Shown here: in pieces, positions 15,940 through 25,355 of the stretch
Numbering within the stretch: position 1 is the first letter of the stretch
Layout of the letters: every line of letters begins with the position of its first letter
Assembly (NCBI RefSeq): GCF_038002965.1
Contig: NZ_JBBOOE010000001.1
Coordinates: forward strand, 4,259,001 to 4,323,000
DNA from: Robertmurraya sp. FSL R5-0851
GTDB taxonomy: Bacteria > Bacillota > Bacilli > Bacillales > Cytobacillaceae
DNA: 64,000 nucleotides
Direction: 5' to 3'
The notes under the pieces: model-generated
Told to the model about the DNA's origin: nothing
The model's database searches: none
Seen by the model: only the letters and a program-made list of their open reading frames with translations
Translations under genes and position numbers: made by a program

Positions 15940-17082
15940 TTAACTCTCTAATGGAACTTGAATAATGACAATTGTTCCTCGACCGACTTTTGAGTCGATG
16001 GAAAGCTGTCCTTGTAGAAGCTCCACTCTCTCTTTCATTCCTAATATTCCAAACGACTCTGGCTTGTCCAAATTCATATCAAAGCCCTTGCCGTCATCTT
16101 TTACTACTACTGAAATACTATTTCGTGTCAGCTCGAGTTTTACTTTTATTTCATGTGCTTCTGCGTGTTTGATGGCATTTTGAACAGATTCTTGAACCAA
16201 TCGAAATAATGCCACTTCAAACTTGGCTGGTAACCTTTTTTCATTCCCCAAATTAACAAAACTAATTTTTGTATCACTATGATACTCTTCGATCGTTTGT
16301 AGGTATTTTTTGAGGGTAGGCACTAAGCCTAGGTCATCAAGTGCCATCGGACGAAGGTCATAGATAATTCTACGCACCTCATACAACGCATTTCGCACCA
16401 TCTTTTTTAAATTTTTTATCTCACCCATGCCTGCTTGTTCCCCATGCTCACGGAAAACACGTTCAATTAAATCCGAGCGCATCATCACATTTGCCATCAT
16501 TTGAGCAGGGCCATCATGGATTTCACGAGACACTCGTTTTCTCTCTTCTTCCTGAGCCTCTATAATACGCAAGCCAAACTCCTGCTTCTGCTTTGCGTCC
16601 TCTAATACTTCACCGACTTGCTTGAGATCACTCATCAGATAGTTCATCACGACGGAAATTTGAGAAACTAGATGTTCCGCTCGGTCAATCGTTTCCGTCA
16701 AACCATGTAAACGGCGTTCAATATCATCTCGTCGGTCACGAAGCTGCTTCTCCATTTGTCGCTTCATCGTCAGTTCCATTTGGAGCTGATGAGCTTTTTC
16801 ATAAGCATCGCGAACCTCTGCCTCGGTATAGTCCTTGAAGTGCATGCTTACTTCAGACAATCTTTTACGAGCAAAACGCGATTGCGTTTCAAGCTTATCG
16901 CCATCATCAATCACTTCAATGACCATTCGCTTCACATCTTTTAGTTCATCTGCGAGTGATTCATAGTCCTTCCGGCACTGCTCTCCTATACGGAAAATCT
17001 CGTCCTTGCTCGTACCAACCGTCTCTATCATTTTCTCTAGGATAAAATCAAGCGTCTTTATATCAAATTTTTTCTTCAACAT
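15940..17082 (-). CDS. degS: Cytoplasmic sensor histidine kinase DegS
   Basis: A 380-aa soluble kinase (B. subtilis 385 aa) without membrane segments. The first 180 residues form a long coiled-coil sensor region. The DHp helix carries the phospho-acceptor His in EERKRVSREIHDGPAQMMAN, followed by IYDLRPMALDDLGLVPTLKK. The HATPase_c domain has VQNAIKHAEAHEI (N box), VKDDGKGFD (G1) and SFGILGMKERVELLQG (G2). It partners with DegU. The start is preceded by GGAGG. Confidence 0.97.
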   Translation of the reverse strand: MLKKKFDIKTLDFILEKMIETVGTSKDEIFRIGEQCRKDYESLADELKDVKRMVIEVIDDGDKLETQSRFARKRLSEVSMHFKDYTEAEVRDAYEKAHQLQMELTMKRQMEKQLRDRRDDIERRLHGLTETIDRAEHLVSQISVVMNYLMSDLKQVGEVLEDAKQKQEFGLRIIEAQEEERKRVSREIHDGPAQMMANVMMRSDLIERVFREHGEQAGMGEIKNLKKMVRNALYEVRRIIYDLRPMALDDLGLVPTLKKYLQTIEEYHSDTKISFVNLGNEKRLPAKFEVALFRLVQESVQNAIKHAEAHEIKVKLELTRNSISVVVKDDGKGFDMNLDKPESFGILGMKERVELLQGQLSIDSKVGRGTIVIIQVPLES

Positions 17083-17474
17083 AATAATTCCTCCAAGGGT
17101 CCCATTTTCCCTTTCGGCTTTGATATTATTTTAGCTTGATTTAGATAAATATACTATCTCTTGATGGAGAAAAAACTGTCGAAACGTAAGAAAATCGTTA
17201 AAAAGAACGAGATTTTTTCGACGTTATATGTAATTTATCCTATATAAACTTAATTAACATCATTACTATTTTAATACCTAAGAACTAAAGTTATTATGCT
17301 GATATAGTAGAGATTGTGGATTTTTACTCACTGTCCCATTATAACACGTGAAAAAATTACATAGATTAAAGTTTGTTTACAAACTGTTTGAAGTTTGATG
17401 AAATATGTCACAAAGTTTTATACTATTACTAAGAAATTATTCATAGAAATCTTTACTAGAAAGGAGCTTATCCC
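17083..17474. other. Divergent intergenic region between degS and yvyE
   Basis: This AT-rich 392-nt stretch holds the outward promoters of degS (minus) and yvyE (plus). I see no ORF with a ribosome site and no strong inverted repeat. The only supportable element is the yvyE promoter listed separately. Confidence 0.5.
17395..17424 (+). promoter_or_regulatory. Possible sigma-A promoter of yvyE
   Basis: TTGATG (17395-17400), an 18-nt spacer and TATACT (17419-17424) lie 50 nt before the yvyE start. The match is moderate. Confidence 0.4.
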
Positions 17475-18107
17475 ATGCTCCCCTCATATCTAACCGTAAA
17501 AGACTACGGTGAACATGAAATTGTTATTGAAAAATCTCGATTTATCGCTCATATATCTCGTGCAGAAACAGAAGAAGAAGCAATAGAATTTATTCAAAGC
17601 ATAAAAAAGAAGCACTGGAATGCGACGCACAACTGCTCAGCTTATCTAATCGGAGAACATGACCTTATTCAGAAAGCAAATGATGATGGTGAGCCATCCG
17701 GAACAGCTGGTGTACCGATTCTCGAGGTTTTAAAGAAAAGAAAACTAAAGGATACGGTTGTAGTGATTACCCGCTACTTTGGTGGAATAAAATTAGGAGC
17801 TGGCGGGCTAATCCGTGCATATGGTAAATCAACTTCAGAGGGCTTAAATGCCACTGGAATTGTTGAACGTAAGCTTATGAAGGTTGTTCATCTAAAAGTG
17901 GATTACACTTGGCTTGGAAAACTCGAAAATGAATTACGTGCCTCTGTATATGAAATAAAAGAGATTCACTATCTTGATGCAGTAGAATTTGAAGTATATG
18001 TTGAAGACGGATTGGTTGAAAGTTTCAACGATTGGATGGTAGAAATGACTAACGGGCAGGGGAAACTATCTACAGGGGAAACACTTTATCAAGAGACACT
18101 TATATAA
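17475..18107 (+). CDS. yvyE: YigZ/IMPACT family protein (YvyE)
   Basis: A 210-aa protein of the UPF0029/IMPACT family. The N-terminal domain carries EKSRFIAHISRAETEEEAIE, HNCSAYLIGE, DGEPSGTAGVPILEVL and VITRYFGGIKLGAGGLIRAY. The C-terminal half has the small alpha/beta domain of YigZ. The structure-derived proposal is nucleic-acid or translation-factor binding; the role in bacteria is not settled. It stands alone on the plus strand between degS and a tagO-like gene, as in B. subtilis. It has a GAAAGGAG ribosome binding site and a shared terminator downstream. Confidence 0.92.
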   Translation: MLPSYLTVKDYGEHEIVIEKSRFIAHISRAETEEEAIEFIQSIKKKHWNATHNCSAYLIGEHDLIQKANDDGEPSGTAGVPILEVLKKRKLKDTVVVITRYFGGIKLGAGGLIRAYGKSTSEGLNATGIVERKLMKVVHLKVDYTWLGKLENELRASVYEIKEIHYLDAVEFEVYVEDGLVESFNDWMVEMTNGQGKLSTGETLYQETLI

Positions 18108-18116
18108 AATTAAGAA

Positions 18117-18150
18117 GACCTCAGGAAATCATGCTCCTGAGGCCTTTATT
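18117..18150. terminator. Bidirectional terminator between yvyE and tagO
   Basis: CCTCAGGA and TCCTGAGG pair around a short loop, followed by CTTTATTTT on the plus strand and an A-rich run on the other side. It serves the two convergent genes. Confidence 0.78.
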
Positions 18151-19260
18151 TTATGCTTTATTCTTTTCATTAACTGGTCTAAAACCATTTAGGAAATTCA
18201 AGAGAGGTCGATACCCTTCTCCTACCAGACCAATTTTTTCAACGAATAATTCAATAGCTACAAGTATCGCTAAAAGAATAACAGTTGAACCCCAAAGCGT
18301 TGCCTGTGAAAATATAAAGGCCGCTAAACCAAACACTGCACTCATTGCATAAATGAGCAATACCGTTTGTCTATGTGTATATCCAAGCTTCAACAAACAG
18401 TGGTGTAAATGAGATTTATCTGGTGCAGACAATGGCTGCTTGTTCACTAAACGTCTAACAATCGCAAAGAGCGTGTCCGAAATTGGTACCCCTAAGATAA
18501 TAACAGGGATGATTAACGATACGAAGGTAACTCCTTTAAATCCTAGTAGAGATAGAACAGAGATCATAAATCCTAAAAATAATGCCCCTGTATCTCCCAT
18601 AAAGATTTTCGCTGGGTGAAAATTATAAACAAGGAATCCTAAGCTAGAAACAGCTAATAGTAAAGCCATAATCATTACATACGGATTTCCAAACGTATAT
18701 GCCATTGCAGCGATAGAAAATAATGCAATGGTAGATACCCCTGCTGCTAACCCATCTAATCCATCAATTAAGTTGATTGCATTCGTAATCCCAATAATCC
18801 AAAACATTGTAATGGGGATACTAAGATAACCAAAGTCCAATTCCCCACCAAAAGGCAAGTTAATGAATTCGACTCTTATATCACCAACTACTACCACTAC
18901 TAAAGCTGCTGCGACTTGCCCTAATAACTTTACTCTAGGTGAAATCTCTTTCACATCATCAAAGGCACCCGTTAAAATAATGATCAAGCTACCAAGTAGG
19001 ATGGGTAGATGAATTCCACCATCAAGATTCAGCACATGTATTAAATAATTATCATTTGGCTGAATAATTAATACTCCAATTAGAAAGCTTATATAGATAG
19101 CAAGACCACCAAGGCGAGGCATGATTTTTTGATGGACTTTTCGTTGGTTAGGTTTATCAGTAGCTCCAATTAAGAAAGCAAGTTTTTTTATGATCGGTGT
19201 CAGGAGTATTGCTGCTAAGAAACAAATGATTAACGTAAGATACACAATATGCCCCTCCAT
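18151..19260 (-). CDS. tagO: Undecaprenyl-phosphate GlcNAc-1-phosphate transferase (TagO/WecA/MraY family)
   Basis: A 369-aa polytopic membrane enzyme that moves a HexNAc-1-phosphate from UDP-sugar to undecaprenyl phosphate, the first step of wall teichoic acid or related polymers. About ten membrane spans are visible. Family motifs are TDKPNQRKVHQKIMPRLGG, the Asp pair in TGAFDDVKEISPRVKLLGQV, NAINLIDGLDGLAAGV and IFMGDTGALFLGFM. The cytoplasmic HLHHCLLKLGYTHRQTVL loop is the WecA/TagO HIHH-type motif. It has the same place beside yvyE as in B. subtilis, and precedes the polysaccharide cluster. Confidence 0.92.
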   Translation of the reverse strand: MEGHIVYLTLIICFLAAILLTPIIKKLAFLIGATDKPNQRKVHQKIMPRLGGLAIYISFLIGVLIIQPNDNYLIHVLNLDGGIHLPILLGSLIIILTGAFDDVKEISPRVKLLGQVAAALVVVVVGDIRVEFINLPFGGELDFGYLSIPITMFWIIGITNAINLIDGLDGLAAGVSTIALFSIAAMAYTFGNPYVMIMALLLAVSSLGFLVYNFHPAKIFMGDTGALFLGFMISVLSLLGFKGVTFVSLIIPVIILGVPISDTLFAIVRRLVNKQPLSAPDKSHLHHCLLKLGYTHRQTVLLIYAMSAVFGLAAFIFSQATLWGSTVILLAILVAIELFVEKIGLVGEGYRPLLNFLNGFRPVNEKNKA

Positions 19261-19507
19261 GTTTTTATCATTATCTATTTAGTGAAAAAAAATGTAGATT
19301 TTTTTTCTTTATTGTCTAATATTCAGAGTAATTCTTGGAAAGAATAATTCCTTGTGAATTATATCATAAAGCCCAATCTAATTGGAATGATATTTTATTA
19401 CCCGATACAATTTTAATAAAACCGTAATAAATTTAATACAACATATTTGACGGTAGCCCGCGAAAAAAGTTTCTCTATAAATAAAAGTTTAACTTTTCAG
19501 ATAATAT

Positions 19508-19546
19508 AAAAAGCCTGCAGAGACAAATATACTCTACAGGCTTGCT
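19508..19546 (-). terminator. Terminator after rmlD
   Basis: The minus strand forms AAGCCTGTAGAG / CTCTGCAGGCTT with an AT-rich loop and a T tail, just after the rmlD stop. It closes the rmlACBD transcript. The remaining 19261-19507 holds nothing I can assign beyond AT-rich upstream sequence of tagO. Confidence 0.85.
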
Positions 19547-19547
19547 T

Positions 19548-20390
19548 TTATGCCAATTCTTTTAAATATTCTCTTAGCGCTTCCTTCCAATCACGTAATG
19601 GAGTAAAGCCTTCTTCTTCTATCTTCTTTTTGCTTAAGACTGAATATTTCGGTCTAGCTGCAGGTCTAGGAAACTGGTCAGAAGTTAATGGGTTAACTTG
19701 AATTTCCATTCCAGCCTGCTTAAAAATTTCAACAGCAAATTCATGCCAGGAACATACGCCCTCATTAGAGGCATGATACACTCCGTATTTTTCGGAATCA
19801 ATTAATTCCACCAAAAATTTGGCTAAATCGACTGTATAGGTAGGAGAACCAACTTGATCGTATACAACTCCCAATTCCTTACGATCTTGACCAAGCTTAA
19901 GCATCGTCTTTACAAAGTTGTTACCGTTGATTCCATATACCCAAGCAGTTCTAACGATAAAGTGCTTTTCCAACGTTTCCTGAAGAAACTTCTCTCCCAC
20001 AAGCTTTGTCTCTCCATAAACCCCAAGAGGTTTTGTAGGGTGATTTACCTCGTAAGGCTCCGTTCCAGCACCGTCAAAAACATAATCTGTGCTGACATAG
20101 ACCATTTTCGCGCCGACAAACTTGGCTGCCTCAGCAAGGTATTTTGTTCCAAGCGCATTTACCTTATAGGCTCCCTCTTGATCTGTTTCAGCAGCGTCCA
20201 CATTTGTATAAGCTGCACAATGGATAATAGCCTCTGGGCTTAGGTTCTGTACATAAGATGAAATAGCTGATTCATCTGTAATATCTAGCTCAGATCGACC
20301 AACTCCAACAGCCTCGTGCCCCTTAGCTGTAAGTTCTTTCACTACATCGTATCCAAGTTGTCCATTGACGCCAGTTACTAATACTAACAT
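19548..20390 (-). CDS. rfbD: dTDP-4-dehydrorhamnose reductase
   Basis: A 280-aa SDR-type enzyme that makes the last step to dTDP-L-rhamnose using NAD(P)H. The Rossmann motif VTGVNGQLGYDVVKEL is at the N-terminus. The active-site region VYVSTDYVFDGAGTEPYEVN and the YGETKLVGEKF YxxxK pair are clear. RPKYSVLSKKKIEEEGF near the C-terminus is the family substrate region. The ATG overlaps the rmlB stop (TGATG); a GTG one codon earlier is also possible. It is last in rmlA-C-B-D. Confidence 0.96.
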   Translation of the reverse strand: MLVLVTGVNGQLGYDVVKELTAKGHEAVGVGRSELDITDESAISSYVQNLSPEAIIHCAAYTNVDAAETDQEGAYKVNALGTKYLAEAAKFVGAKMVYVSTDYVFDGAGTEPYEVNHPTKPLGVYGETKLVGEKFLQETLEKHFIVRTAWVYGINGNNFVKTMLKLGQDRKELGVVYDQVGSPTYTVDLAKFLVELIDSEKYGVYHASNEGVCSWHEFAVEIFKQAGMEIQVNPLTSDQFPRPAARPKYSVLSKKKIEEEGFTPLRDWKEALREYLKELA

Positions 20391-21412
20391 CACTCAACCT
20401 CTAAACGATCAGCATATTGAGCCTTGAAGTAGTCTTGGTAGTCACCAGAGATGATATTTTCCCACCACTCTTGGTTTTCAAGATACCACTTGATCGTTTG
20501 TTCAATACCTGTATCAAAATTATATTTTGGAGACCAACCTAATTCCGTACGAAGTTTTGTAGCATCGATGGCATAACGACGGTCATGACCAGGACGATCT
20601 TTAACAAACTTCATTAATGACTCAGACTTGCCTAAATGCTTAAGAATGGTTTTTACGATTTCAATGTTAGTGCGTTCATTGTTTCCACCCACATTGTACA
20701 CTTCTCCGTCACGACCTTTGTGAAGAACAAGATCGATGGCTTGGCAATGATCTTCTACATGTAGCCAATCACGAATGTTTAAACCATCTCCATAAATCGG
20801 AAGCTCTTTATCGTTTAAAGCATTAATGATCATTAATGGAATCAACTTCTCAGGGAAGTGGAATGGCCCATAGTTATTTGAACAACGAGTGATGTTCACA
20901 GGAAGTCCAAATGTTTCATTGTACGCACGAACCAGTAAGTCAGCTCCCGCTTTACTAGCACTGTATGGGCTGTTAGCTGCAAGTGGTGTTTCCTCTGTGA
21001 AGTAACCTGTTTCTCCTAAGGTTCCGTATACTTCATCAGTCGATACTTGAAGATATTTTGTTACTTTATACGTCTTAGCAGCATCTAAAAGAGCTAAAGT
21101 TCCTTGAATATTCGTTTGAACGAAAATCCCCGGATCTGTAATACTGCGGTCCACGTGAGATTCAGCTGCAAAGTTTAATACATAATCAAACTTTTCTTCA
21201 TTAAAAAGACCATCAACAAAGTCACGATCAGCAATATCTCCACGAACAAACTTGTAATTTGGAGCATTTTCAATGTCCTTTAGATTTTCTAAATTACCTG
21301 CATACGTAAGCAAGTCCAGGTTTACAATAGTATACTCTGGGTATTTATTAACCATGTAGCGAACAAAATTGCTACCAATAAAGCCCGCACCGCCAGTTAC
21401 TAATAATTTCAT
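20390..21412 (-). CDS. rfbB: dTDP-glucose 4,6-dehydratase
   Basis: A 340-aa NAD-dependent dehydratase converting dTDP-glucose to dTDP-4-keto-6-deoxyglucose. The sequence shows GGAGFIGSNFVRYMVNKYPE, NFAAESHVDRSI, the catalytic STDEVYGTLGETGYFTEETP, and YSASKAGADLLVRAYNETFG (YxxxK). NVGGNNERTNIEIV and DRPGHDRRYAIDATKL are characteristic of RmlB. It lies 15 nt after rmlC and overlaps rmlD. Confidence 0.97.
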   Translation of the reverse strand: MKLLVTGGAGFIGSNFVRYMVNKYPEYTIVNLDLLTYAGNLENLKDIENAPNYKFVRGDIADRDFVDGLFNEEKFDYVLNFAAESHVDRSITDPGIFVQTNIQGTLALLDAAKTYKVTKYLQVSTDEVYGTLGETGYFTEETPLAANSPYSASKAGADLLVRAYNETFGLPVNITRCSNNYGPFHFPEKLIPLMIINALNDKELPIYGDGLNIRDWLHVEDHCQAIDLVLHKGRDGEVYNVGGNNERTNIEIVKTILKHLGKSESLMKFVKDRPGHDRRYAIDATKLRTELGWSPKYNFDTGIEQTIKWYLENQEWWENIISGDYQDYFKAQYADRLEVE

Positions 21413-21427
21413 ATTAAGATCTTCCTC

Positions 21428-21988
21428 CTATTCCTCAAAAACAAAGTTCAAAGTTGTTGCTTCAGCTAATCTTGGATGCTTCGTATCTTTTTCAGACAAG
21501 ATTGGATTAGTCGTTGGCCAATCAATCGCAAGTGCTGGGTCATCCCATGCAATTCCACCATCATGCTCTGGAGAATAATACTCATCAACCTTATACGCTA
21601 CTGTAGAGTCTGGAACTAATGTACAGAATCCATGTGCAAAGCCCTTCGGTACAAGTAATTGACGCTTATTATGCTCAGAAAGAACCACTCCTACCCACTG
21701 TCCATATGTAGGAGAACCTTTACGAATATCAACAGCCACGTCATAAATAGCCCCAGTTACACAGCGAACCAATTTCGTTTGTGCCTTAGGATTTAACTGA
21801 AAGTGTAATCCACGTAGCGTATGAACAGGTGCAGACAATGATTGGTTGTCCTGAATAAAATCAAATTTTAGTCCCAACTCATCGTAAAGACTTTTATTAT
21901 AGCTCTCCATAAAATATCCACGGTGATCACCAAATACTTTTGGTTCTAGTATTTTTACGCCTGATAGTTTTGTTTCAATTACATTCAT
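21428..21988 (-). CDS. rfbC: dTDP-4-dehydrorhamnose 3,5-epimerase
   Basis: A 186-aa cupin-fold epimerase. The catalytic His is in LRGLHFQLNPKAQTKLVRCV and the Tyr in YKVDEYYSPEHDGGIAWDDP. FGDHRGYFMESYNKSLYDE and LLVPKGFAHGFCTL are family blocks. Length is normal (180-190 aa). It lies 23 nt after rmlA. Confidence 0.97.
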   Translation of the reverse strand: MNVIETKLSGVKILEPKVFGDHRGYFMESYNKSLYDELGLKFDFIQDNQSLSAPVHTLRGLHFQLNPKAQTKLVRCVTGAIYDVAVDIRKGSPTYGQWVGVVLSEHNKRQLLVPKGFAHGFCTLVPDSTVAYKVDEYYSPEHDGGIAWDDPALAIDWPTTNPILSEKDTKHPRLAEATTLNFVFEE

Positions 21989-22011
21989 TATTTATTCCCT
22001 CACTTAATGGA

Positions 22012-22884
22012 TTACTTTCCTTGGCCAGCGATCTTAACTAAATACTGTCCATACTGGTTCTTCTTTAATGGCTCAGCAAGCTCGAGAAGCTTCTCTTTTG
22101 TAATATAACCCATCTTATAAGCAATTTCTTCAAGACATGCTATTTTTAATGATTGTCTCTTTTCTACTGTTTCTATGAACTGAGAGGCTTCTAACAATGA
22201 TGCATGTGTTCCTGTATCTAACCATGCATATCCACGACCTAGTAATTCCACGTTCAATTCACCGAGTTCTAAATACGCTTTATTAACGTCCGTGATTTCT
22301 AACTCTCCACGAGGCGAAGGTTTGATATTCTTAGCGATATCTACTACTCGGTTATCATAGAAATATAGTCCTGTCACAGCATAGTTTGATTTTGGAACCT
22401 CTGGTTTTTCTTCAATCGAAACAGCTTTTCCATCTTCATCGAACTCGACAACCCCAAATCTCTCTGGGTCATTCACATAGTATCCAAACACGGTAGCCCC
22501 GGTTTCTCTCGCAGCTGCTCTTCGTAATTGCTCTGTTAAGCCGTGTCCATAGAATATATTATCTCCAAGCACAAGAGCGACACTATCGTCACCGATAAAC
22601 TCATCTCCTAAAATAAATGCTTGTGCCAATCCACCTGGATGTGGCTGAATCTTGTATGTAAAGTTCATTCCTAAATCAGATCCGTCACCTAGAATTTGCT
22701 CAAATCGCGCAGTATCTTCTGGTGTAGATATAATTAAAATATCTTTGATTCCAGCTAGCATTAATACTGATAGTGGATAGTAAATCATCGGTTTATCATA
22801 AACAGGCAATAGCTGCTTTGAAACGACCTTTGTTAATGGATATAATCTTGTCCCACTTCCACCTGCAAGAATAATTCCTTTCAT
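22012..22884 (-). CDS. rfbA: Glucose-1-phosphate thymidylyltransferase
   Basis: A 290-aa nucleotidyltransferase that starts the dTDP-rhamnose pathway. The nucleotide loop is [20 protein letters not shown]. Other family blocks are [53 protein letters not shown] and [18 protein letters not shown]. It is the first gene of the four-gene rml operon. About 240 nt upstream is noncoding, with a possible -35 TTGACG around 22930 but no well-spaced -10. Confidence 0.97.
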   Translation of the reverse strand: MKGIILAGGSGTRLYPLTKVVSKQLLPVYDKPMIYYPLSVLMLAGIKDILIISTPEDTARFEQILGDGSDLGMNFTYKIQPHPGGLAQAFILGDEFIGDDSVALVLGDNIFYGHGLTEQLRRAAARETGATVFGYYVNDPERFGVVEFDEDGKAVSIEEKPEVPKSNYAVTGLYFYDNRVVDIAKNIKPSPRGELEITDVNKAYLELGELNVELLGRGYAWLDTGTHASLLEASQFIETVEKRQSLKIACLEEIAYKMGYITKEKLLELAEPLKKNQYGQYLVKIAGQGK

Positions 22885-23057
22885 TCATACCAACTCCTCT
22901 TTTTAGTATAGAAATATAAATACATAAAACGTCAAGCACCTTCCCCATTATAAATAAGGATGCTATAAAAAGACAGAAACTATCGATTTTTTAACAAAAA
23001 AGTAATGTTTCAAACAATATCGTCAAATCATTCTTCGATATACTTAACCGTCTTTAT

Positions 23058-23080
23058 CCAAAAGGAGATCTCCCCTTTAT
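23058..23080 (-). terminator. Possible terminator after the 23.1-kb glycosyltransferase
   Basis: The minus strand reads AAAGGGGAGATCTCCTTTT, a short stem around a GGAGATCTCC palindrome ending in T4. It lies about 50 nt after the gene stop. The T run is short. Confidence 0.45.
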
Positions 23081-23127
23081 TAGGAAGACCTTCCTTATCA
23101 TTTCTTGAAGGATGGTAATTAACAAGC

Positions 23128-23961
23128 TTACTTCAACGATAAGAACTTTTTCAACGTTTGAATGGCTATACGTTTATTCTTTACGATTAAAAGTTGCTTA
23201 ATCAATCGTTTAAGCAGTTGTGATCGGTAAGCTGGAAGCAATTCCTTATGGTAGTGTTGATAAAAATAACTTTCAGAATCAATGATACTTATATATCGAT
23301 TTAAGGACACTCTACTATAATCCATAACAGAAAGTTCATGTTCAAGATTAACATCGAGAACTTGTACCTTAAAACCATTAGAATAGATCTCATAAAAAAT
23401 CCAATGATCTAAATAATCAAGGGCAAAGCTCTCATTAAATCCATTTATTTGATTCAAGAAAGATACCTTTATCAATGAACCAGAATTTATGGCCATGATA
23501 GGCTTTTTCTGCACACCAGCTTTCGGCCGCTCTTGTTGAAGCGGACGTAAGGTGTCACTAAAAACTGGAGAAATAACCGTTCCTTCGCATGAAATGATTG
23601 GTACTACAGCAGCAATACCGCTGTCCACTTCTTTTACTTCTCCCATTTGTTGAACATACTGCTTTGTTACTTCCGTATCATGGTCAAAAAGGACAAGCCA
23701 TTCACTTCCGTTTGTTTTCGCAATCGACCACGCGTAGTTGTATGCAGTAGCTATGCCTAAATTTCTCGAATCGTGTTTATACGTGATGTTTATATTTACA
23801 TACTTTTTCTGGTCAAACTTTTGAGAATTTGGACTATTATCATAAAGGATGATCGATATCTCTTCTGACAGGATTTCCTTACAATCGTTAATCAATGTTC
23901 GAAAGGTTTTGCTGGCCTCAATACTTTGGTTATAAAAGACTATAACAATGGTTTTTTTCAT
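23128..23961 (-). CDS. Family 2 glycosyltransferase
   Basis: A 277-aa GT2 (GT-A fold) enzyme. It opens MKKTIVIVFYNQSIEASKTF, has IILYDNSPNS and NLGIATAYNYAWSIAK in the nucleotide-sugar domain, and the metal-binding LVLFDHDTEV (DxD-like). The C-terminal part contains LDYLDHWIFYEIYSNGFKVQ. The start used overlaps the upstream polymerase stop (ATGA), which argues for translational coupling; an ATG 33 nt upstream is also in frame. The rhamnan/rhamnosyl-like layout fits a nearby rml operon, but the donor sugar is not provable. Confidence 0.86.
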   Translation of the reverse strand: MKKTIVIVFYNQSIEASKTFRTLINDCKEILSEEISIILYDNSPNSQKFDQKKYVNINITYKHDSRNLGIATAYNYAWSIAKTNGSEWLVLFDHDTEVTKQYVQQMGEVKEVDSGIAAVVPIISCEGTVISPVFSDTLRPLQQERPKAGVQKKPIMAINSGSLIKVSFLNQINGFNESFALDYLDHWIFYEIYSNGFKVQVLDVNLEHELSVMDYSRVSLNRYISIIDSESYFYQHYHKELLPAYRSQLLKRLIKQLLIVKNKRIAIQTLKKFLSLK

Positions 23962-25301
23962 GTCTTTGCCCCATGAAGTGAAGATTCTTTCCACCTTTGT
24001 GACAAGATTAATACCACAAGGAAGAAGCTAATTCCAATTGGGTTATTAATAAAAGGATTGATATTGGTTACTAGTAAAACTCCCATAAACGCAGCCATCA
24101 AGGAAATTTCTTGCGCGTTCAGTTTTCCACTCTTTTTATATCCTACATAATAATTATAATAGACAAGGAAGAATAAGAAAAACCACGCTGCAAGCCCCAC
24201 TAGTCCCTGCTCGACTAGAATATCTAAGAAACTCATTTCAATTCCTTCTAAACGCTCAGCAATTTCTGTACCGTATCCAGTCCCAATAATAAGATTAGCT
24301 GGGTTTTCAAAAAGGATCCTTTTTGAGTCGACGATGAATTCCAGGCGTGTATTTACACTCAAGTCATCTACTTCATTTAACTCTTCTATCTCACTATTAG
24401 CAGGATCTTCAACAACCACATCCTGTTGGAATCTTTCTAACGTCATGTATTTGTATAGGAAAGGAAGTAACATAACAAGAACCAATAAGATACCTGCCTT
24501 TTTAACAAACCATTTCGTTTGTAATAATCCTTTTACCTTTTCTGTTAGCTTATTAAATGAATCTGAAACAACCTTACTATCTAACAGGATAATCATCAGC
24601 AAACTGACCATTAAAGCAAGTAAAAAACCTCTTGTCTCTGACCATAAAACAGACACCGTTCCTAATGTGACAAGAGCAATATTTATTTTGGAGAATTGCT
24701 TATTTAATACATCATTTAAAGCAATGATTAGAGCAATAAGGACAAACAGGTGACTCTTATAAAACACGCTATTACTTGGTCTAAAGAAAAGATCGTCATT
24801 CATAATCTCATTCATAAAAAGGTAGAAAGGGCCAAAGTTTGCACTAAACACTGTTTTTCCTAATAAGGAAACAACAATTGTAAAGATCGAAACAACCACA
24901 GCACTATTCTTAAGAAGCTTAATAATATACTCCTTAGATATTCTTATCTCAGAGATATAATAGGCTAATGGAAAGTAGGCCATAAAGTAAGAAACTCGAA
25001 AGAAGTCCATTACTACAATAGAAAGTGGGTGACCATTAACTACTCCGATAACAGCACTAATAACAAACCAACCAAGGAGTCCATAAATCCCTATTGTAAC
25101 AGGGTTAAATCGTAAAAACGTATTTATCTTTTTATCAAAAATAGCCTTCTGTTTAATGATTCGGTAAATAAACGTTAGTAGAAGGACTAAAAATAAGACT
25201 TGGCGGATGGAAAGAAAGCCAAAATCAATTAGCCTTCCACCACCGCCCACGAATAGCTCAACAAATAATACTGTTAGTAAGACTTTTTCAAAATTGTTCA
25301 T
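23958..25301 (-). CDS. O-antigen polymerase/ligase-like membrane protein (Wzy-type), copy 1
   Basis: A 447-aa polytopic protein with about 11-12 membrane segments and a large extracytoplasmic loop near residues 280-350, containing LERFQQDVVVEDPANSEIEE and NLIIGTGYGTEIAERLEGIE. This is the layout of Wzy polymerases and WaaL-type ligases. It is a clear paralogue of the protein at 30713-32023; both begin with a FEK..LT..FVELF(V/I)GGGGRLIDFGFL block. It is coupled to the following GT2 and probably polymerises or transfers one of the surface glycans. Confidence 0.82.
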   Translation of the reverse strand: MNNFEKVLLTVLFVELFVGGGGRLIDFGFLSIRQVLFLVLLLTFIYRIIKQKAIFDKKINTFLRFNPVTIGIYGLLGWFVISAVIGVVNGHPLSIVVMDFFRVSYFMAYFPLAYYISEIRISKEYIIKLLKNSAVVVSIFTIVVSLLGKTVFSANFGPFYLFMNEIMNDDLFFRPSNSVFYKSHLFVLIALIIALNDVLNKQFSKINIALVTLGTVSVLWSETRGFLLALMVSLLMIILLDSKVVSDSFNKLTEKVKGLLQTKWFVKKAGILLVLVMLLPFLYKYMTLERFQQDVVVEDPANSEIEELNEVDDLSVNTRLEFIVDSKRILFENPANLIIGTGYGTEIAERLEGIEMSFLDILVEQGLVGLAAWFFLFFLVYYNYYVGYKKSGKLNAQEISLMAAFMGVLLVTNINPFINNPIGISFFLVVLILSQRWKESSLHGAKT

Positions 25302-25355
25302 TAAGATACCTCTCCATTCTTACAAAGCTCAAGGAGAACGGATCTCCTCTTTCCC